Below are positions 1 through 10,903 of a stretch of DNA of 64,000 nucleotides, piece by piece. Below the pieces are notes generated by a model. The model did no database searches and was not told where the DNA came from. It was given only the letters and a program-made list of their open reading frames with translations. The position numbers were made by a program, and so were the translations under genes. Location: assembly GCA_934045075.1 (NCBI GenBank), contig OW203732.1, positions 14,548,201 through 14,612,200 on the forward strand, given 5' to 3'. Origin of the DNA: Yponomeuta sedellus. Its lineage: Eukaryota; Arthropoda; Insecta; Lepidoptera; Yponomeutidae. Position 1 is the first letter of the stretch, and the number at the start of each line of letters is the position of its first letter.

Positions 1-1124
1 TATTAGGGTCAATATTATTCAAAACGGGTTTTTGGGATTCTAGTATCCGGCAAGCAGTATGATCTAACAATGATTGTAATTCTACTTCAGCAGATGATTC
101 CGTGATAAACTCTTGCGATGGATAGCACCGCTTCTTAGCTTCTAACACTTTTTGATAAGATGGTAATGCATTAGGTGATTTTGCATTAACGAAGTCTTTC
201 ACCAAAAGATACTGATGTTTAGTCAGTTTTGTCTCATTTATAAGAGACAAGACTTCGTCAGTGCTGAAATTTAAAGATGCAGCGGCGTTAGATAGACTAG
301 AATCGTCCAACAAAGAATTTATCGCAGAACTGTCTACTTTACTTAACTCTGCAAGCCTGCGGCGTTTTGATCTCTTGCTACATTCCTCAAAGTCCTTCCT
401 GTGCTGGTGCTGTTGGGTGCTTGTCGAAGCTTCTGCTGCTGGCCGTTGGGTGTTGTGGCTCCCTACTGTTGCACAAGTTGGCAGAACGCAAACTTCAATT
501 TCGTTCAGCCAGTCTCCGTACTTAGAGACCATGCGAGAATGGTTGCGCGTGACTTGCTTCCAAATTGCTACCAATCTTGTACAAACTTTAGTAACTCTTT
601 TTTCCAAGTCATCAGCAATGTAATTCTCAACATCAGGCAGCAATTGTATTAGGTCTCGAAAAACTCGATGCCAACGCTCCAGTTCAGATTTGCTGTCTTT
701 AATAGACAGCCAAGTATCTAGTACAAGCATTCTTTTGAAAGAACACTTAATACTAGTACCTAAAACAAAATAAAAATACGTTAAAAGCGGATCAAAATAG
801 ATACATGTTTCGTAGCAAGTGCTACGCGCCTGCTACGCGTTCAGGCGCGCGGCGTAGCACCTGGCTGCACCTTACAGACGCAGCATGACGCAGCTAAATT
901 TGGAGAGGCCTAGTAGTAGACATTGTAACCCATATTTCTATACCAAATTGAATGGTACAAGTAGGTACAAACATAAGTAAAAGCTTCAACGTAAAAAATA
1001 TACAGACATAAATACATAAAAAATGCCACGTTGGCGTAGCACTCTATTTAAAAAAAAAATGTAGAAGGAAAAGGCAAAATAGTAAAGTAAATTAATAATA
1101 CATACCTGTGACTTCAAATTCCAT
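1..1124 (-). CDS. Spliced gene, 5' part (two exons), uncharacterised protein
   Basis: Partial gene, model complement(join(<1..759,1106..1124)). Exon 1 is only 19 nt: ATG at 1124-1122, encoding MEFEVT plus one base, followed by a GTATGT donor. Exon 2 starts at 759 after a pyrimidine-rich tract and AG (acceptor at 761-760). It then stays open for 252 codons to the window edge, with no stop. The junction keeps the frame and makes a Gly codon. The visible 259 residues include an early charged helical stretch with DTWLSIKDSKSELERW, a basic RSKRRRLAEL patch that could be a nuclear signal, and a later TKLTKHQYLLVKDF / EVELQSLLDHT region. I recognise this layout from uncharacterised, often multicopy arthropod proteins, but I cannot name a domain. 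It could be a host gene or the accessory gene of a mobile element. The reading frame is well supported; the function is unknown. Confidence 0.7.
819..860. repeat. GC-rich inverted repeat in intron
   Basis: Within the intron (760-1105) of the window-start gene, GTGCTACGCGCCTG at 819-832 faces an imperfect complement ending GGCGTAGCAC at 842-860. It is CpG-rich in otherwise AT-rich DNA. Possibly a fragment of a small inverted-repeat element. Confidence 0.35.
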
Positions 1125-1383
1125 TGTAAAATAGCAGGTCACAGACAAGTTGGAACTTAAACACACGCGTCGCGTCTTGGGCTAATTAAAGCACTTGGTG
1201 ATAACAGGTTGATGACTAATTACTTGTGTTCACTTCGGATGCCGAAAAAGGAATGTTGGGAACAATAGATTGCGAAACCTTTTATACCCTCAGGTAGTAT
1301 GACAATTAGTGGGTAACTGAGCCAGATATCATGGCTTAGCTCAGTCATTGCCATCCGAGTCCTATGACCTACTACGGTACCAC

Positions 1384-1525
1384 CGTGGGGCGGCCTGATA
1401 ACAATTGTGACAGTAAAGCCCACCACTGTATTACAATTCTCCACCAACTCGGTCATGGCCACGGCACTGTTGGGCATGGTTCCCGTGCCCCAGCAGTGGG
1501 GACATTGAAGGGGTTCGTATCAACA
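1384..1525 (+). mobile_element. 5S-headed SINE, diverged 3' fragment
   Basis: The 3' half of the 5S-headed SINE family (fullest copies at 3356-3734 and 47764-48139), 5' truncated. It keeps the CCACCAACTCGG block and the terminal CCCCAGCAGTGGGGACAT motif. It is more diverged than other copies, so probably old. Confidence 0.65.
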
Positions 1526-3342
1526 AAAAAATATCTAATATTAAATCTTTGTTTCATACTGTTATTCATACTGCTTATATTTCTGCTAATATTTCATACT
1601 GATTATACGTGATTGCGTAGATACAAAAAAGGTGTTTGGGTAAAGGAAAAATTTATTCTTTTCGTGACATGGTTTCCGCGGGCCAATGACATGAGGCAGG
1701 TGTTTTATTTGTAAATGTAGAATTTACGACCCTCATATAGGTGTTATTATAGCTTAGCTCAGTCCACGTGACAATATTTTCGCTCAAAATTTACGCTTTA
1801 TATCTCAGCCCCGATGTAGCTTAGGTACATGATATTTATTAAGATTAGAACTGTTTATTGTACGCACCAGAGAAAAAATAAATACATGTTACTTGCTCAC
1901 CTGCCATGCAAATAAAAAAAGAGAGCCAATCCTGACAAAAAATTACCCATAACTTGTTTACCCTATCATTTTTTTTTATCAATTTTCATCTAAAATCTAA
2001 TATAGATGAAAATTTAAGAATGAATAATTACTGTCTAAAATTTTACCTTCATACAAAAATCCCACCTCTCTAAATTTACTGCAGTGAAATGCAGCAGAAA
2101 AACGCCTCATCTTTGTTCTTTTTCAACCCCTCAATGCCCTCTACATGCCCAAGAATAAGCCCGTAGTTCTGAATAAGCCGAGCCTTTACCTCTGAGAACT
2201 TTTTAGTAGACTCTTTTATGTTTTTATTTTTTTCTAAAATGAGATTTCCAACAACTCACTTTGTAACTGGCCAGTAGCAAACTAGGAGTTTGCAGAAGGT
2301 GTAATGATTATAATTTTCGTGAGCTCTACTTTGAATTATGTTCCAAAGAGGTTCAATGGCGTGTATAGTCATACACGCTCGCCCTAGAGCCCGAGAGTTT
2401 ATAATTCGTTGCAGGTTCTACAAAATAAGCACTATGGGATCGTCATATGAAACTTGCAATGTAAGATAAATTGTATGGCTCTCAGGCGAGAATGTACAGC
2501 CGCCATAATGGATCAGTATAATATGAAGAGTGCAGAAACAGGCATATTATGTAATTAGACAGAAATAAAATTTACACATTTATTACAATATGTATTAAAT
2601 TACTTTAAATAGACGTGGCGGCCGGTAAGTATCGACCCAGAAAATAAAAAAGATATTTCTATTTAACCTTTAGCTTGAACGTAAGCCCTACTTCAAATAC
2701 CGCGTATTTATAAAAACATGAAAGATAAACTCACGCGTCGTAGAAAGAAGGGACCAGGCGCTAGAGTCATAGTTTTTCAATAGATGATATAATCAGGACA
2801 ATGGTGGTTATTTGCCTCAATTTGTTAGTCTACAAAGCAATAGCAGTACTATGTCATTGCAGGGGTATAATCCGCGCAATTTAAATATCCATCGAAGAAG
2901 ATCGATTCGCGCGAGGCGCCGAGGTAAATAGCACGGGTTATACCGTTACAACTCGATTGGTTACTAGACTATCGATAGTGTGAATGAAACGACCATTAAC
3001 GGACTAAGGACTCTATTGAACAACTATGCATTTTAGAGACTCGCCCCCCAGGTCGACTGATTGTGTTGTGCGGAAGTTATGTTATGTTAAGTATGTTATG
3101 TATTCCCATTTCATAAAACAAGCGCGTGCGAATACAGACAGCAGTATTGCTACCATCTTCTTTCTCGGAACTTCTGTTCTATTTCGTTATACAGGTCTGT
3201 AGTCTAACGTGTTATTTTTCACTGGAAAATGAATGTAAACATTAAAGTTTTAAATGAACAAGCTTGTTAGGGAGGCGTCGGGGTGTGTGGATCGGACACG
3301 ATTATCGCGAACACAAAATATGAAGATTTGAACAGAAGGACA
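1526..3342. other. No gene recognised
   Basis: AT-rich sequence with no long open frame and no repeat I can assign. A short inverted repeat (GGCGTGTAT / ATACACGC) occurs near 2357-2380. Nothing else stands out. Confidence 0.5.
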
Positions 3343-3747
3343 AGTGCAACCACTTCGTTATAAACCCTTGTATGTCCCCACTGCTGGAGCACGGGTCTCT
3401 TCCTGCATCGCAGGAAGGTTAGGCCATACTCCACCACGGGGGCCAAGTCCGGGTTGGTGGAGGATTGTAAGACAGTGGCGGGCCTTACTGTCAGAAGTTA
3501 TCAAGCCGCCCATAATGGGCATAAGGCCTCTGACATGGCTTAACGACTGCCATTATATGACAACCGGCACCAACGGCTTAACGTGCCTAGCGAAGCACGG
3601 AAGTGCTCGGAAAAATGCCAATAGCGGTAGTCACGGGACGCTCACCCATCCTGTACCTGAGACCGCGCCTGTTGTTGCTTAACCAAGTGATTGATTCCAA
3701 TCACTCGGTTCGCCTAGGCCACGAGCGTTTTGCGAGTGCAACCACTT
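3343..3747 (-). mobile_element. 5S-headed SINE, near full length, with target duplication
   Basis: SINE body 3356-3734 (379 bp) flanked by the 13-bp direct repeat AGTGCAACCACTT at 3343-3355 and 3735-3747, which supports retrotransposition. Read on the minus strand, the head resembles 5S rRNA: GGTTAAGCAAC, then a GGCGCGGTC block, then GGATGGGTGA. These correspond to the 5S internal promoter (box A, intermediate element, box C). The body follows, then a 3' end with CCAGCAGTGGGGACATACA, a motif it shares with RTE LINE 3' ends in this window. The 112-residue plus-strand open frame here is an antisense artefact that recurs at every copy. Confidence 0.85.
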
Positions 3748-3984
3748 ACTAATTTTAAAATTTAGCTCAAAGACAGTAGAACTAGGCATTCTCATTATAT
3801 TATTTTAAATATATTGCCTTAGTGAAATTGTCATCCAAAGAAGAAAGAGACGTCTGATAGCAACGATAAAACGAGAAATCCAATTTATAGTTTTCACATA
3901 TTTGCAGGGTAGGGGGTGCTAGGGTAGGGTAGGTCTGTTCTTCGTCCAAATGTGCCCCAAGATGGATATGGTGCGTTCCAATTG
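3748..3984. other. No gene recognised
   Basis: Short AT-rich spacer between the SINE and the RTE LINE remnant. I see nothing assignable in it. Confidence 0.5.
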
Positions 3985-6060
3985 TAATTGCGAAATAGAT
4001 TCCCCGCACTGGATACCCCGGCAAATGTTGACGAGGATCTGGACGGCATAATTGGGGTGATACGCGAAGTGGGAATGAGGCACTTTCGGAAAAGGCGATC
4101 CGATAGGAAGTCCATACTTTCTAGCGAGACCCTGGATCTGATGCGATTTAGACGTGCGACACCAAAGGAATCTTTGTCAGATCCCCGGTCACTCAACAAA
4201 AAAATCCGGAACTTGGTAAGACGCGACCTTGGCAGCTGGAACACTCGCCTCGTACATGAGGCGATCGAGCGAAATCGGGTGTCGAAGGCCTTCACCAAGA
4301 CAGTGGGGAGGAGTCATCGGACAAAGTTAGCTACCTCGAATGGTGAAACCGTCACATCAGTCTCGGAGATACTTGCTTAAATTGAGGACTTCTACGGACA
4401 TCTGTATGCCTCGCACGCACCGAAGCCTCCATCTGACGCGAGAGACCCTAGAGCCGCACTTACCTGCCACTTCACTGACGATTTCCCAGACGTAGATGTC
4501 GACGAAATCGAGGCGGCTCTCAAACAGCTTAGTAATGGGAAGGCTGCCGGTGAAGATGGAGTAGCCTATGAGCTCCTCAAGGCTGGGGGTGAACCTGTTC
4601 TTGGAGAGTTGAGGAGGCTCTTCAACTCTGTAATGACTAATGGGACAACCCCGAGGGCGTGGAGCAGAGGTGTAGTGGCATTGTTTTTCAAGAAAGGAGA
4701 CAAAACGCTCCTTAAAAACTATAGGCCGATCACGCTTCTGAGCCACGTCTATAAGCTGTTCTCGAGAGTCGTCTCGAATCATCTGGCATCAAGATTTGAC
4801 GCTTTTCAGCCACCGGAACAGGGTTTCGTAAAGGCTGCACTGTAGACCACATTCATACTGTTCGGCAGGTTATACAGAAGTCCGAAGAGTATAACCAACC
4901 GCTGTGTCTGGCGTTTGCGGACTACGAGAAGGCCTTCGACTCCATCGAAACCTGGGCTGTTCTGGAGTCTTTGCAGCGATGCCAAGTCCACTGGCGGTAC
5001 GTGGGGTGCTGAGGAGTCTCTACTAAGTGGCGACGATGTCCGTGCAAGTGCAGAACCACCAAACAAGACCCATCCAGTTGCTCAGAGGTGTAAGACAGGG
5101 TGACGTTATTTCCCCGAAACTCTTCACCAATGCTCTGGAGGATGTTTTTAAGACCCTGTGGTGGAATGGCATGGGCATCAATGCAATGTAAAAACAACAA
5201 ATACAAAACAATTGCAAATATACATAGTACAATTGGCGGCCTTATTGCTAAAAGCAATTTCTTCCAGAAAACCTTACGATGGAAAGTTGCTGAAGGAAAT
5301 TAGAAAGACGGGTAGCCAGTGCAAATTTGAATGAAAATGAAAATGCTGTCTGGTCTTAATGCTGCCTCGAGACGCGTTGGGCTTGGGATGAACTTGGACA
5401 AGACTAAGGTCATGTTCAACGAGCCCATCATCCCTGAGTCCGTTCTCGTCGAAAGTGTAGCCCTTGAAGTTGTCCAGGAGTACGTCTACCTAGTACGAAA
5501 GCTCCAGCTGGGTAGAGACAACTTTGTGGGTGAAATCACCAGAAGAGTGCAGCTTGGCTGGGCAGCGTTTGGAAAGTTGCGTCACATCTTTGAGTCACCC
5601 TTGCCACAATGCCTGAAGATCAAGGTATTCAATCAATGCAATGAATACCATGACATACGGAGCAGAGACGTGGAATCTGACAGTGAAACTAGCCCACCGA
5701 TTGCATGTCACTCAGCGAGCTTTGGAAAGGTGTATGCCCGGAGTCTCGTTAAGGGACAAAGTCCGGAACGAGATTATACGACAAAAAACCAAAGTCACTG
5801 ACGTAGTTCAGAAGTGTAGCAGGCTGAAGTGGCAGTGGGCTGGTCACATCTGTCGCAGAACCGATGATCGTTGGAGCAGACGGGTTCTTGAATGGAGACC
5901 ACGACTCGGCAAGCGTAGTGCGACGCCCTCCGGCCAGAAGGACCGACGACCTGAAAAAAGTGGCTGGTGGTGACTGGATGGCGAAAACGGGAGATCGGGT
6001 CTTGTGGCGAACATGGGGGAGGCTTATGTCCAGCAGTGGACTGCAATAGGCTGAAATGGA
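3985..6060 (+). pseudogene. RTE-type LINE reverse transcriptase, degenerate
   Basis: Remnant of a non-LTR retrotransposon of the RTE-like type common in Lepidoptera. The protein can be followed through several frames. A linker region (3988-4377) ends in an in-frame TAA. RT motifs follow: NGKAAGEDGV, VALFFKKGDKTLLKNYRPI (about 4690), then after a frameshift near 4830 FADYEKAFDSIETW (about 4915-4955), and RGVRQGDVISPKLFTNAL (about 5085-5135). The C-terminal part (LQLGWAAFGKLRH-like, SRLKWQWAGHICRRTD, VLEWRPRLGKRS) runs from 5340 to about 5950 with further frameshifts, ending at GGAGGCTTATGTCCAGCAGTGG (about 6015-6040). The segment that should hold the catalytic FADD box is missing; foreign sequence occupies 5190-5335. 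No endonuclease domain is visible, so the copy is also 5' truncated. It cannot encode a working enzyme. Confidence 0.85.
5190..5300 (-). mobile_element. LINE 3' tail fragment inserted in the RTE copy
   Basis: On the minus strand this reads like the LINE 3' UTR seen at 59395-59520: a 'TTTTCTGGAAGAAATTGC' block, then 'GCAATAAGGCCGCCAATTG'. It lies where the RTE reverse transcriptase should carry its FADD motif, so either an insertion or an insertion plus deletion removed the catalytic centre. Confidence 0.6.
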
Positions 6061-6720
6061 TGAATGGACATATTTGCATCTTACCTAACCCTCTACTATG
6101 TGATATGATAAGATTACCAACTAATTACTTTAAAAGAACCTGTATATACCTCCCAAAACATATCAGAAACGTAAGCTTAGATTAAGTTGTTACTATAAAT
6201 TATTGCCTAATGTAAATATTACATAAAAAAAACTTTAGTAAGTTGTAATTTACGGTGACAAGAATATGCCTTTTCACATTATCACAAATCGGAGACGTGC
6301 AAACGCAAAAAAAAATCTTGAATGCTTTTACGGTTAAAGACTAAAATACAAGACTACAAAACACTTTTACGAAATAAAGCTACACAATACTTACGCAATA
6401 ACGGCCACTTGCCGCCGCCAAATAATCACGACACGGGCGCCCGCGTCTCTTTCTCAGTTTTGTACTTGAATTGTACCACAAACTGTAAGTATTTGAGGAC
6501 TATAGACACCGACCCATTAATATATCCCCTTTTTGAAGTATGTCTGCCTGAGACGTCTCAACCTTAATATTTATTCCTCGCATTTAGGAACATAAGGATG
6601 TTCCTTCTTTTCTATGGATATTTTCGTGGATTGTAAATCCATTTACGAGGTTTCATTTATGGTTAAGTCAGATTTTAATGCTGCAATAAAGATGTAAGTG
6701 AATATTTTTATAATTTATCA
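6061..6720. other. No gene recognised
   Basis: AT-rich sequence following the RTE 3' end (GGATGAATGG tail near 6056). The short frame at 6322-6567 has no recognisable motif. Confidence 0.5.
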
Positions 6721-6721
6721 A

Positions 6722-6945
6722 TATACATTTCTTCTTCTTCTTCGTCATGTGCCGACTCCTATCGGAGGTTGGCAACCAATTTGGCCATCTGGCTTTTCGA
6801 AGTTGCCAATGCAAACAATATCTGGTACTCTGTTAAAACTACTAATACAGCTTATGTATCCATGATATCTTTAGTCTCCCAGCTCCTCCTCTTCCTGGAA
6901 TCTTTCCTTGGAAGATAATTTGAAGGAAACTGTACATTTTCTGTT
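6722..6945 (-). mobile_element. LINE 3' end fragment with (GAA)n tail
   Basis: On the minus strand it encodes FLQIIFQGKIPGRGGAGR followed by LKISW, a typical C-terminus of RTE-like LINE proteins (IxQGKI-GRR-PGRPK-SW). It then runs into a non-coding end and a (GAA)n tail, seen as CTTCTTCTTCTTC at 6729-6742 on the plus strand. Only the last roughly 220 bp remain. Confidence 0.65.
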
Positions 6946-6957
6946 CAGTATTCATCA

Positions 6958-7280
6958 CCACCATCATCAACCCATCATGCCCCCACCGAGGGGCACGAGT
7001 TTCTTCCCTGAGGAAGGCATAGGCCATACTCCACCACGGGGTCCAAGTCAGGATTAATGGAGGCTTGCAAGACTAGTGGCTGGTCTTACTGTCAGAAGTT
7101 TTTAAGCCGCCCTTCGACGGCAGCCGGCACCAACCGCTTAGCGTGCCTTACGAAGCACGGAACCGCTCGGAAAAATGCCACTAGCGTTGGTCATAGACGG
7201 TCACCCATCCATGCACTAAACGCACCCTGTGTTGCGTGATCGTTTACGTTCACTCATGCAGCCCGGACTACGAGCGATTC
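6958..7280 (-). mobile_element. 5S-headed SINE, second subfamily
   Basis: Diverged copy ending (plus strand, left) in ATCATCAACCCATCATGC, so the SINE 3' tail is a (TGATGA)-type repeat. Its 5S-like head has GTTTAGTGCATGGATGGGTGACC, which resembles 5S rRNA around box C more closely than the common subfamily does. It lacks the GATTGGAATCAATC hairpin variant. Compare 10917-11262. Confidence 0.75.
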
Positions 7281-7523
7281 CTATGAAATTAAATCCGCAA
7301 CATCTCTCAGTAAGTATTTCTGTTGCGTTTATAGTGTTGCTACCGACACCATGTAATTTACCCTCCGGTTGAAACTACTCGTAAGTAGGTACGTAGAGAG
7401 AATTGCAATGTTGACTGTTTGAGAGCGCCGGTCAGGGGTCGGGTATAAAAGTTGTGAATTTGTGTCGTGTTGTTTAAAAACTATTTAGATTTTCGTTTGC
7501 GGCATTCCATAAAATTAAACCTG

Positions 7524-7650
7524 AGTGTCTGAGGTGTTCACATACCTAAGCGCTTGAAACTGCCAATCCATGGTAGGCACACATGGTGATTAAGACAATA
7601 CTTTCTCTCTCTTTCTCCCTGTCTGAGAGAAGGTCTGTGCTCTACAGTGG
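7524..7650 (-). mobile_element. SINE/LINE tail fragment (CTCTCTCAGAGAGA family)
   Basis: Reverse complement of the block at 8755-8915: TTTCAAGCGCTTAGGTATGTGAACACC and a TTCTCTCAGA block. The same block occurs at 51222-51390 and 30610-30710. It is a dispersed repeat tail with no coding capacity. Confidence 0.55.
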
Positions 7651-8200
7651 AACATATTATGTAGAATGCACTATTGTAAAGGAGCTTCGGCGTGAAAAAC
7701 CCAGACATAATCGAACAGACAGACAGCGGAGGTACAGTATTAGGGTCCCGTTTGGCACCTTTCGGAAACGGAACCCTAAACATGTTTTCTATTATTAAAA
7801 CAAGTCAAAGAACAGTTGAGTTCGCCGGCGCCGACCATAAGACGCTCGGCCACTATTTTTTCCGTTTTAATTACTTTTCCTCTTGATATTCTTTGTTAAT
7901 CATCTAATAAAGTAATTTTGTGTAACAAAAAAAAATTGAAGTGTCAATTTTCCAAAACATTCGCCATGTGTTTCGAAATTATGGTTAGAATGTCCGCTTC
8001 AAAAAACGTCTAATTATTTTGACGTCATCTTTTTATACCTCAAACCTTCTACTTCTGCCTAAAACTCGATTTTTTTAAAAACATAAATTGACGCGCCAAC
8101 ATTGCGAAATTTTCGCCGTTGCGTTTCTAGATCATGATTAAAATGTCCGCTTTAAAAACGTTGAAATAGTTCGAAGTCGCCTTTAATTTTTTTCGGCAAC
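7651..8200. repeat. No gene; diverged duplicated block at 7975-8170
   Basis: A 'AGGGTCCCGTTTGGCACC ... GGAACCCTAA' inverted block (about 7741-7779) resembles a common dispersed lepidopteran repeat end. Downstream, ATGGTTAGAATGTCCGCTTC (about 7981) and ATGATTAAAATGTCCGCTTT (about 8134) are diverged copies of one unit about 150 bp apart. No gene is visible. Confidence 0.4.
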
Positions 8201-8498
8201 ATTTTTTAAAATTCTAGTTCGTAAACATTACAACAATCCCAACAATTCCACCGTTAAACTATGCGGAATCCTTACTTCAAACAAGCTAAGAATACATTTT
8301 TCTTCGCTACACAAAGAGTTGCCACACACAATGGGATACAATTTTCGCGAAAACAAATGAAAATCGCCGTCCACCGCTGCGCAACCCTTCGCTACAACGT
8401 TATAGAGTTTCCAACTAAAAACAGCCAAACGGCCACAGCTATTAAACCAAGGTGAGAACGTACAGAAAGCTCTATTTTGTGTTACTTGAAAGCTATCG

Positions 8499-8597
8499 AA
8501 GCGGTCATGGCCTAGTCGAACCGAGTGATTGGAATCAATCACTTGAGTTAAGCAACAACAAGCGCGGTCAGGTGCAGGATGGGTGACCGTCCCGTGA
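8499..8597 (+). mobile_element. 5S-headed SINE, head only
   Basis: Just the 5S-related head: GGCCTAGTCGAACCGAGTG, the GATTGGAATCAATC palindrome, GAGTTAAGCAAC, GCGCGGTCAGG and GGATGGGTGACCG. It stops at CCCGTGA. The body and LINE-like 3' end are absent, which is unusual because SINE truncation normally removes the 5' side. Confidence 0.75.
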
Positions 8598-8754
8598 AAT
8601 TGCCTTTCTTATGGTTTACATAGAATAATAAAACAACTCTCTGTATCATCGTATACATTCGTGCATAGTAACTTGTCTTATTGTGAACATAAATAATATG
8701 GCTTAGTTAAATAATGTTTTTCGTCTTTTTTATGTGCCTAGCTTTATACGTTCC

Positions 8755-8915
8755 TTTGTAGAGTACAGGGCTTCTCTCAGAGAGAGATTATGGGCATAAT
8801 TACCACAAGTTCCCACCACGATTTGGCAATTTCAAGCGCTAAGGTTTGAACACCTCAGACACTCAGGTGTATTCACTATGTTTTCCTTCGCAGTTAGCGA
8901 GGTATTACTTAAAAA
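8755..8915 (+). mobile_element. SINE/LINE tail fragment (CTCTCTCAGAGAGA family)
   Basis: Contains GGGCTTCTCTCAGAGAGAGA, GGCAATTTCAAGCGCTAAGG, and AACACCTCAGACACTCAGG followed by a TTTTCCTTCGCAGTTA block. Same family as 7524-7650, 30610-30710 and 51222-51390. The family often lies downstream of tRNA-like SINE heads. Confidence 0.55.
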
Positions 8916-9723
8916 GAAAGTTATGAAAAATTTTGTAACAAATCATATCAACACAAAAATAAAAGTGAAATCTTTCAGTACCTGATAATTTATCGGACGT
9001 TCTATATAACTTCATTCTAGGCTATTAAAGCGTGCGATGGCAAGCATCGCAACACCTGCTCTTGACACTACAAAGGACAATACGCTGTCCACGCTATTAC
9101 GTATTGGACACTTTCACATCAGACGACACGACATCATCCGACTGGTACCTTTATACACCCATTAAGGTTGTTGTGAGAACTTTTCGTAAACGTTGTGTGT
9201 AGTCTAACGATGTCGTGCGTTTGGGTACGTTTGTTGTACTATGTAAAACCGCCCACTGTGGGCACGCTTCGGGATAGGGAAGCCCATTTATTGCTTGCGG
9301 TGACGCGCCTAGTTTTAGACCTGTCATAATCTTGTCTCGCATACTGATACAAAAGCCTGTGACGTAATTCGTGACACCGAGTATGAAAATAGTCAAACTC
9401 GCTTAAAGGGTGTTACTCGTCAGTACAAAAAAATATTGACGAGTAATTTTTTTATTTTATTTAATCACAAGAAGCTCACAGCGCAAATACAATTTAGGTT
9501 GACAATTAATTAGACTTAACATAGGCCAATTACGATCTTTTTTTATACGGTTAGAATCACAATTGTAAATTAGTTTCATGAGGATTTTACAAAAAAATAA
9601 ACAAATGCATGGAATTTGGAAGAAAAACTAAGCTAAAAAAAAGTAAGAAAAAAAACTTATGGGGACGGGACACCTATAAAATTGCGGAATAATCACGGGT
9701 GGGAATAATCATAACAAGTTTGA
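8916..9723. other. No gene recognised
   Basis: AT-rich sequence with poly-T and poly-A runs near 9449 and 9640. No convincing coding frame and no repeat family that I can assign. Confidence 0.5.
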
Positions 9724-9940
9724 CGACCTCTGTGGCGCAGCGGTAGTGCATTTGCCTACCATGCGAGAGGTCCCGGGTCAAACCCCGGCTGGGGACAAAA
9801 AAAAATCCCCAGGTCTTGGATGTTTACATGTTTGTGATGTCGCTGTTTTTGATTCTCACGACATAGGGTATCCTAGTGTTGAGCCAGAAGCAATGTATGT
9901 GCCTGTATGTAACTGTTATATTAAGTTTTTAGGGTTTCGT
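9724..9940 (+). mobile_element. tRNA-derived SINE, family A
   Basis: The head resembles a tRNA with box A (TGGCGCAGCGGTAGTGC) and a box B variant (GGGTCAAACCCCGGC). A short A-run, an AGGTCTTGGATGTTTACATG body and a GAAGCAATGTATGTGCCTGTATG tail follow. Other copies: 21072-21275 (-), 56838-57040 (-), and one split copy at 34297-34372 plus 35676-35845. Presumably pol III transcribed and mobilised by a LINE. Confidence 0.85.
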
Positions 9941-10903
9941 AAACTACAAGGGACCTGAAGTGGTAAGTCAATTATTGTAGTAGGGGTAAATGGTCTACCA
10001 TCAAGTCACTTTTAGTTTTTCGTTTAAAATACAATTTTTTTACTCGTTTACACAATAGTTTAATGGTATGGTTTGATTGATCGAGAGAAATATTAACTTT
10101 GAAGCGAAGTTTTTGCAACGCAACGCAAGCTTAGGGCATCACTAAACGTAAAAAAAATCAAGGCAGTAACACATTATATTGAGCTTATCGACATCATTAT
10201 GGACATTATTTATAAAGCGTACCGAGCCGCGCACTGGGACCCTCGTGAGATATCTCGTAGGTACTGACTGAAAACCAGCGCTGAGCGCTCACACCCTCAG
10301 CAATATACTGAGTCAGCTGCCTTTTGCAGCATCGGAAACACACCGCGACAAAACTGCTGTTTACTACCTTACCTTTTGATGTTCTCCGTTAAGTTTGTCT
10401 CGTATTTGTTAGGTTTCGTGTGTGTGACTGTTGATCCAATAAATCTTTCTCTGTCTCTTTCTTTCTTTCCTTCAACTGAAAGAAAAACTATCACAGCTGT
10501 ATGCTTTACAAATCAACGAGTAGTACATAGTCGACCAACTACATCACGAACATGGAAAATATGCAGAGTTAGATTTTTTTACAAATTAAAACACGATGGC
10601 TCAGTAGGACATGGATTCACGACTGATTTCATTCTAATCAAACGTATTATTGCCAGACAAAAGATTAGTCATTACCACAGTAAATGTTTTGGAACTGAAA
10701 ATTTCGCACTACACATTGTTAACTTTATTCCGGTTACATTTACTTGATGTTTTGTCGGAAAAGTCCGACCGGTTCAAGTAAATCCGGAAAAAAGTTAAAA
10801 ATATTAAGTGTTGTTTGCATTGTTATCATGGTAAACCCTGGAGACCATTACGAAGAACTGCAGGCTTACTATGATGATTCCGTAAGATAATAATTATTTG
10901 ACT
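9941..10903. other. No gene; repeat fragment at 10262-10345
   Basis: ACTGACTGAAAACCAGCGCTGA ... ATACTGAGTCAGCTGCC (about 10264-10322) is shared with 22231-22295, so it is a dispersed repeat fragment. The open frame at 10376-10747 (123 aa) has no recognisable motif or second copy and is not called a gene. Confidence 0.5.

Noticed and set aside
3344..3682. Recurrent frame of the type YVPTAGARVSSCIAGRLGHT
   Set aside because: Appears at every 5S-headed SINE copy because it is the antisense reading of the SINE; not a protein family.
3356..3734. 5S-headed repeat as a Helitron (hairpin followed by CTAG)
   Set aside because: The head hairpin followed by CCTAGG resembles a Helitron end, but conserved sequence continues past CTAG and several copies have 13-17 bp target duplications, which fits a SINE.
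9724..9800. Functional tRNA gene at SINE A head
   Set aside because: Box A and box B are present, but the acceptor stem does not close and the unit is a dispersed SINE.
10376..10747. 123-aa open frame
   Set aside because: No motif, no second copy, unremarkable composition; likely chance.
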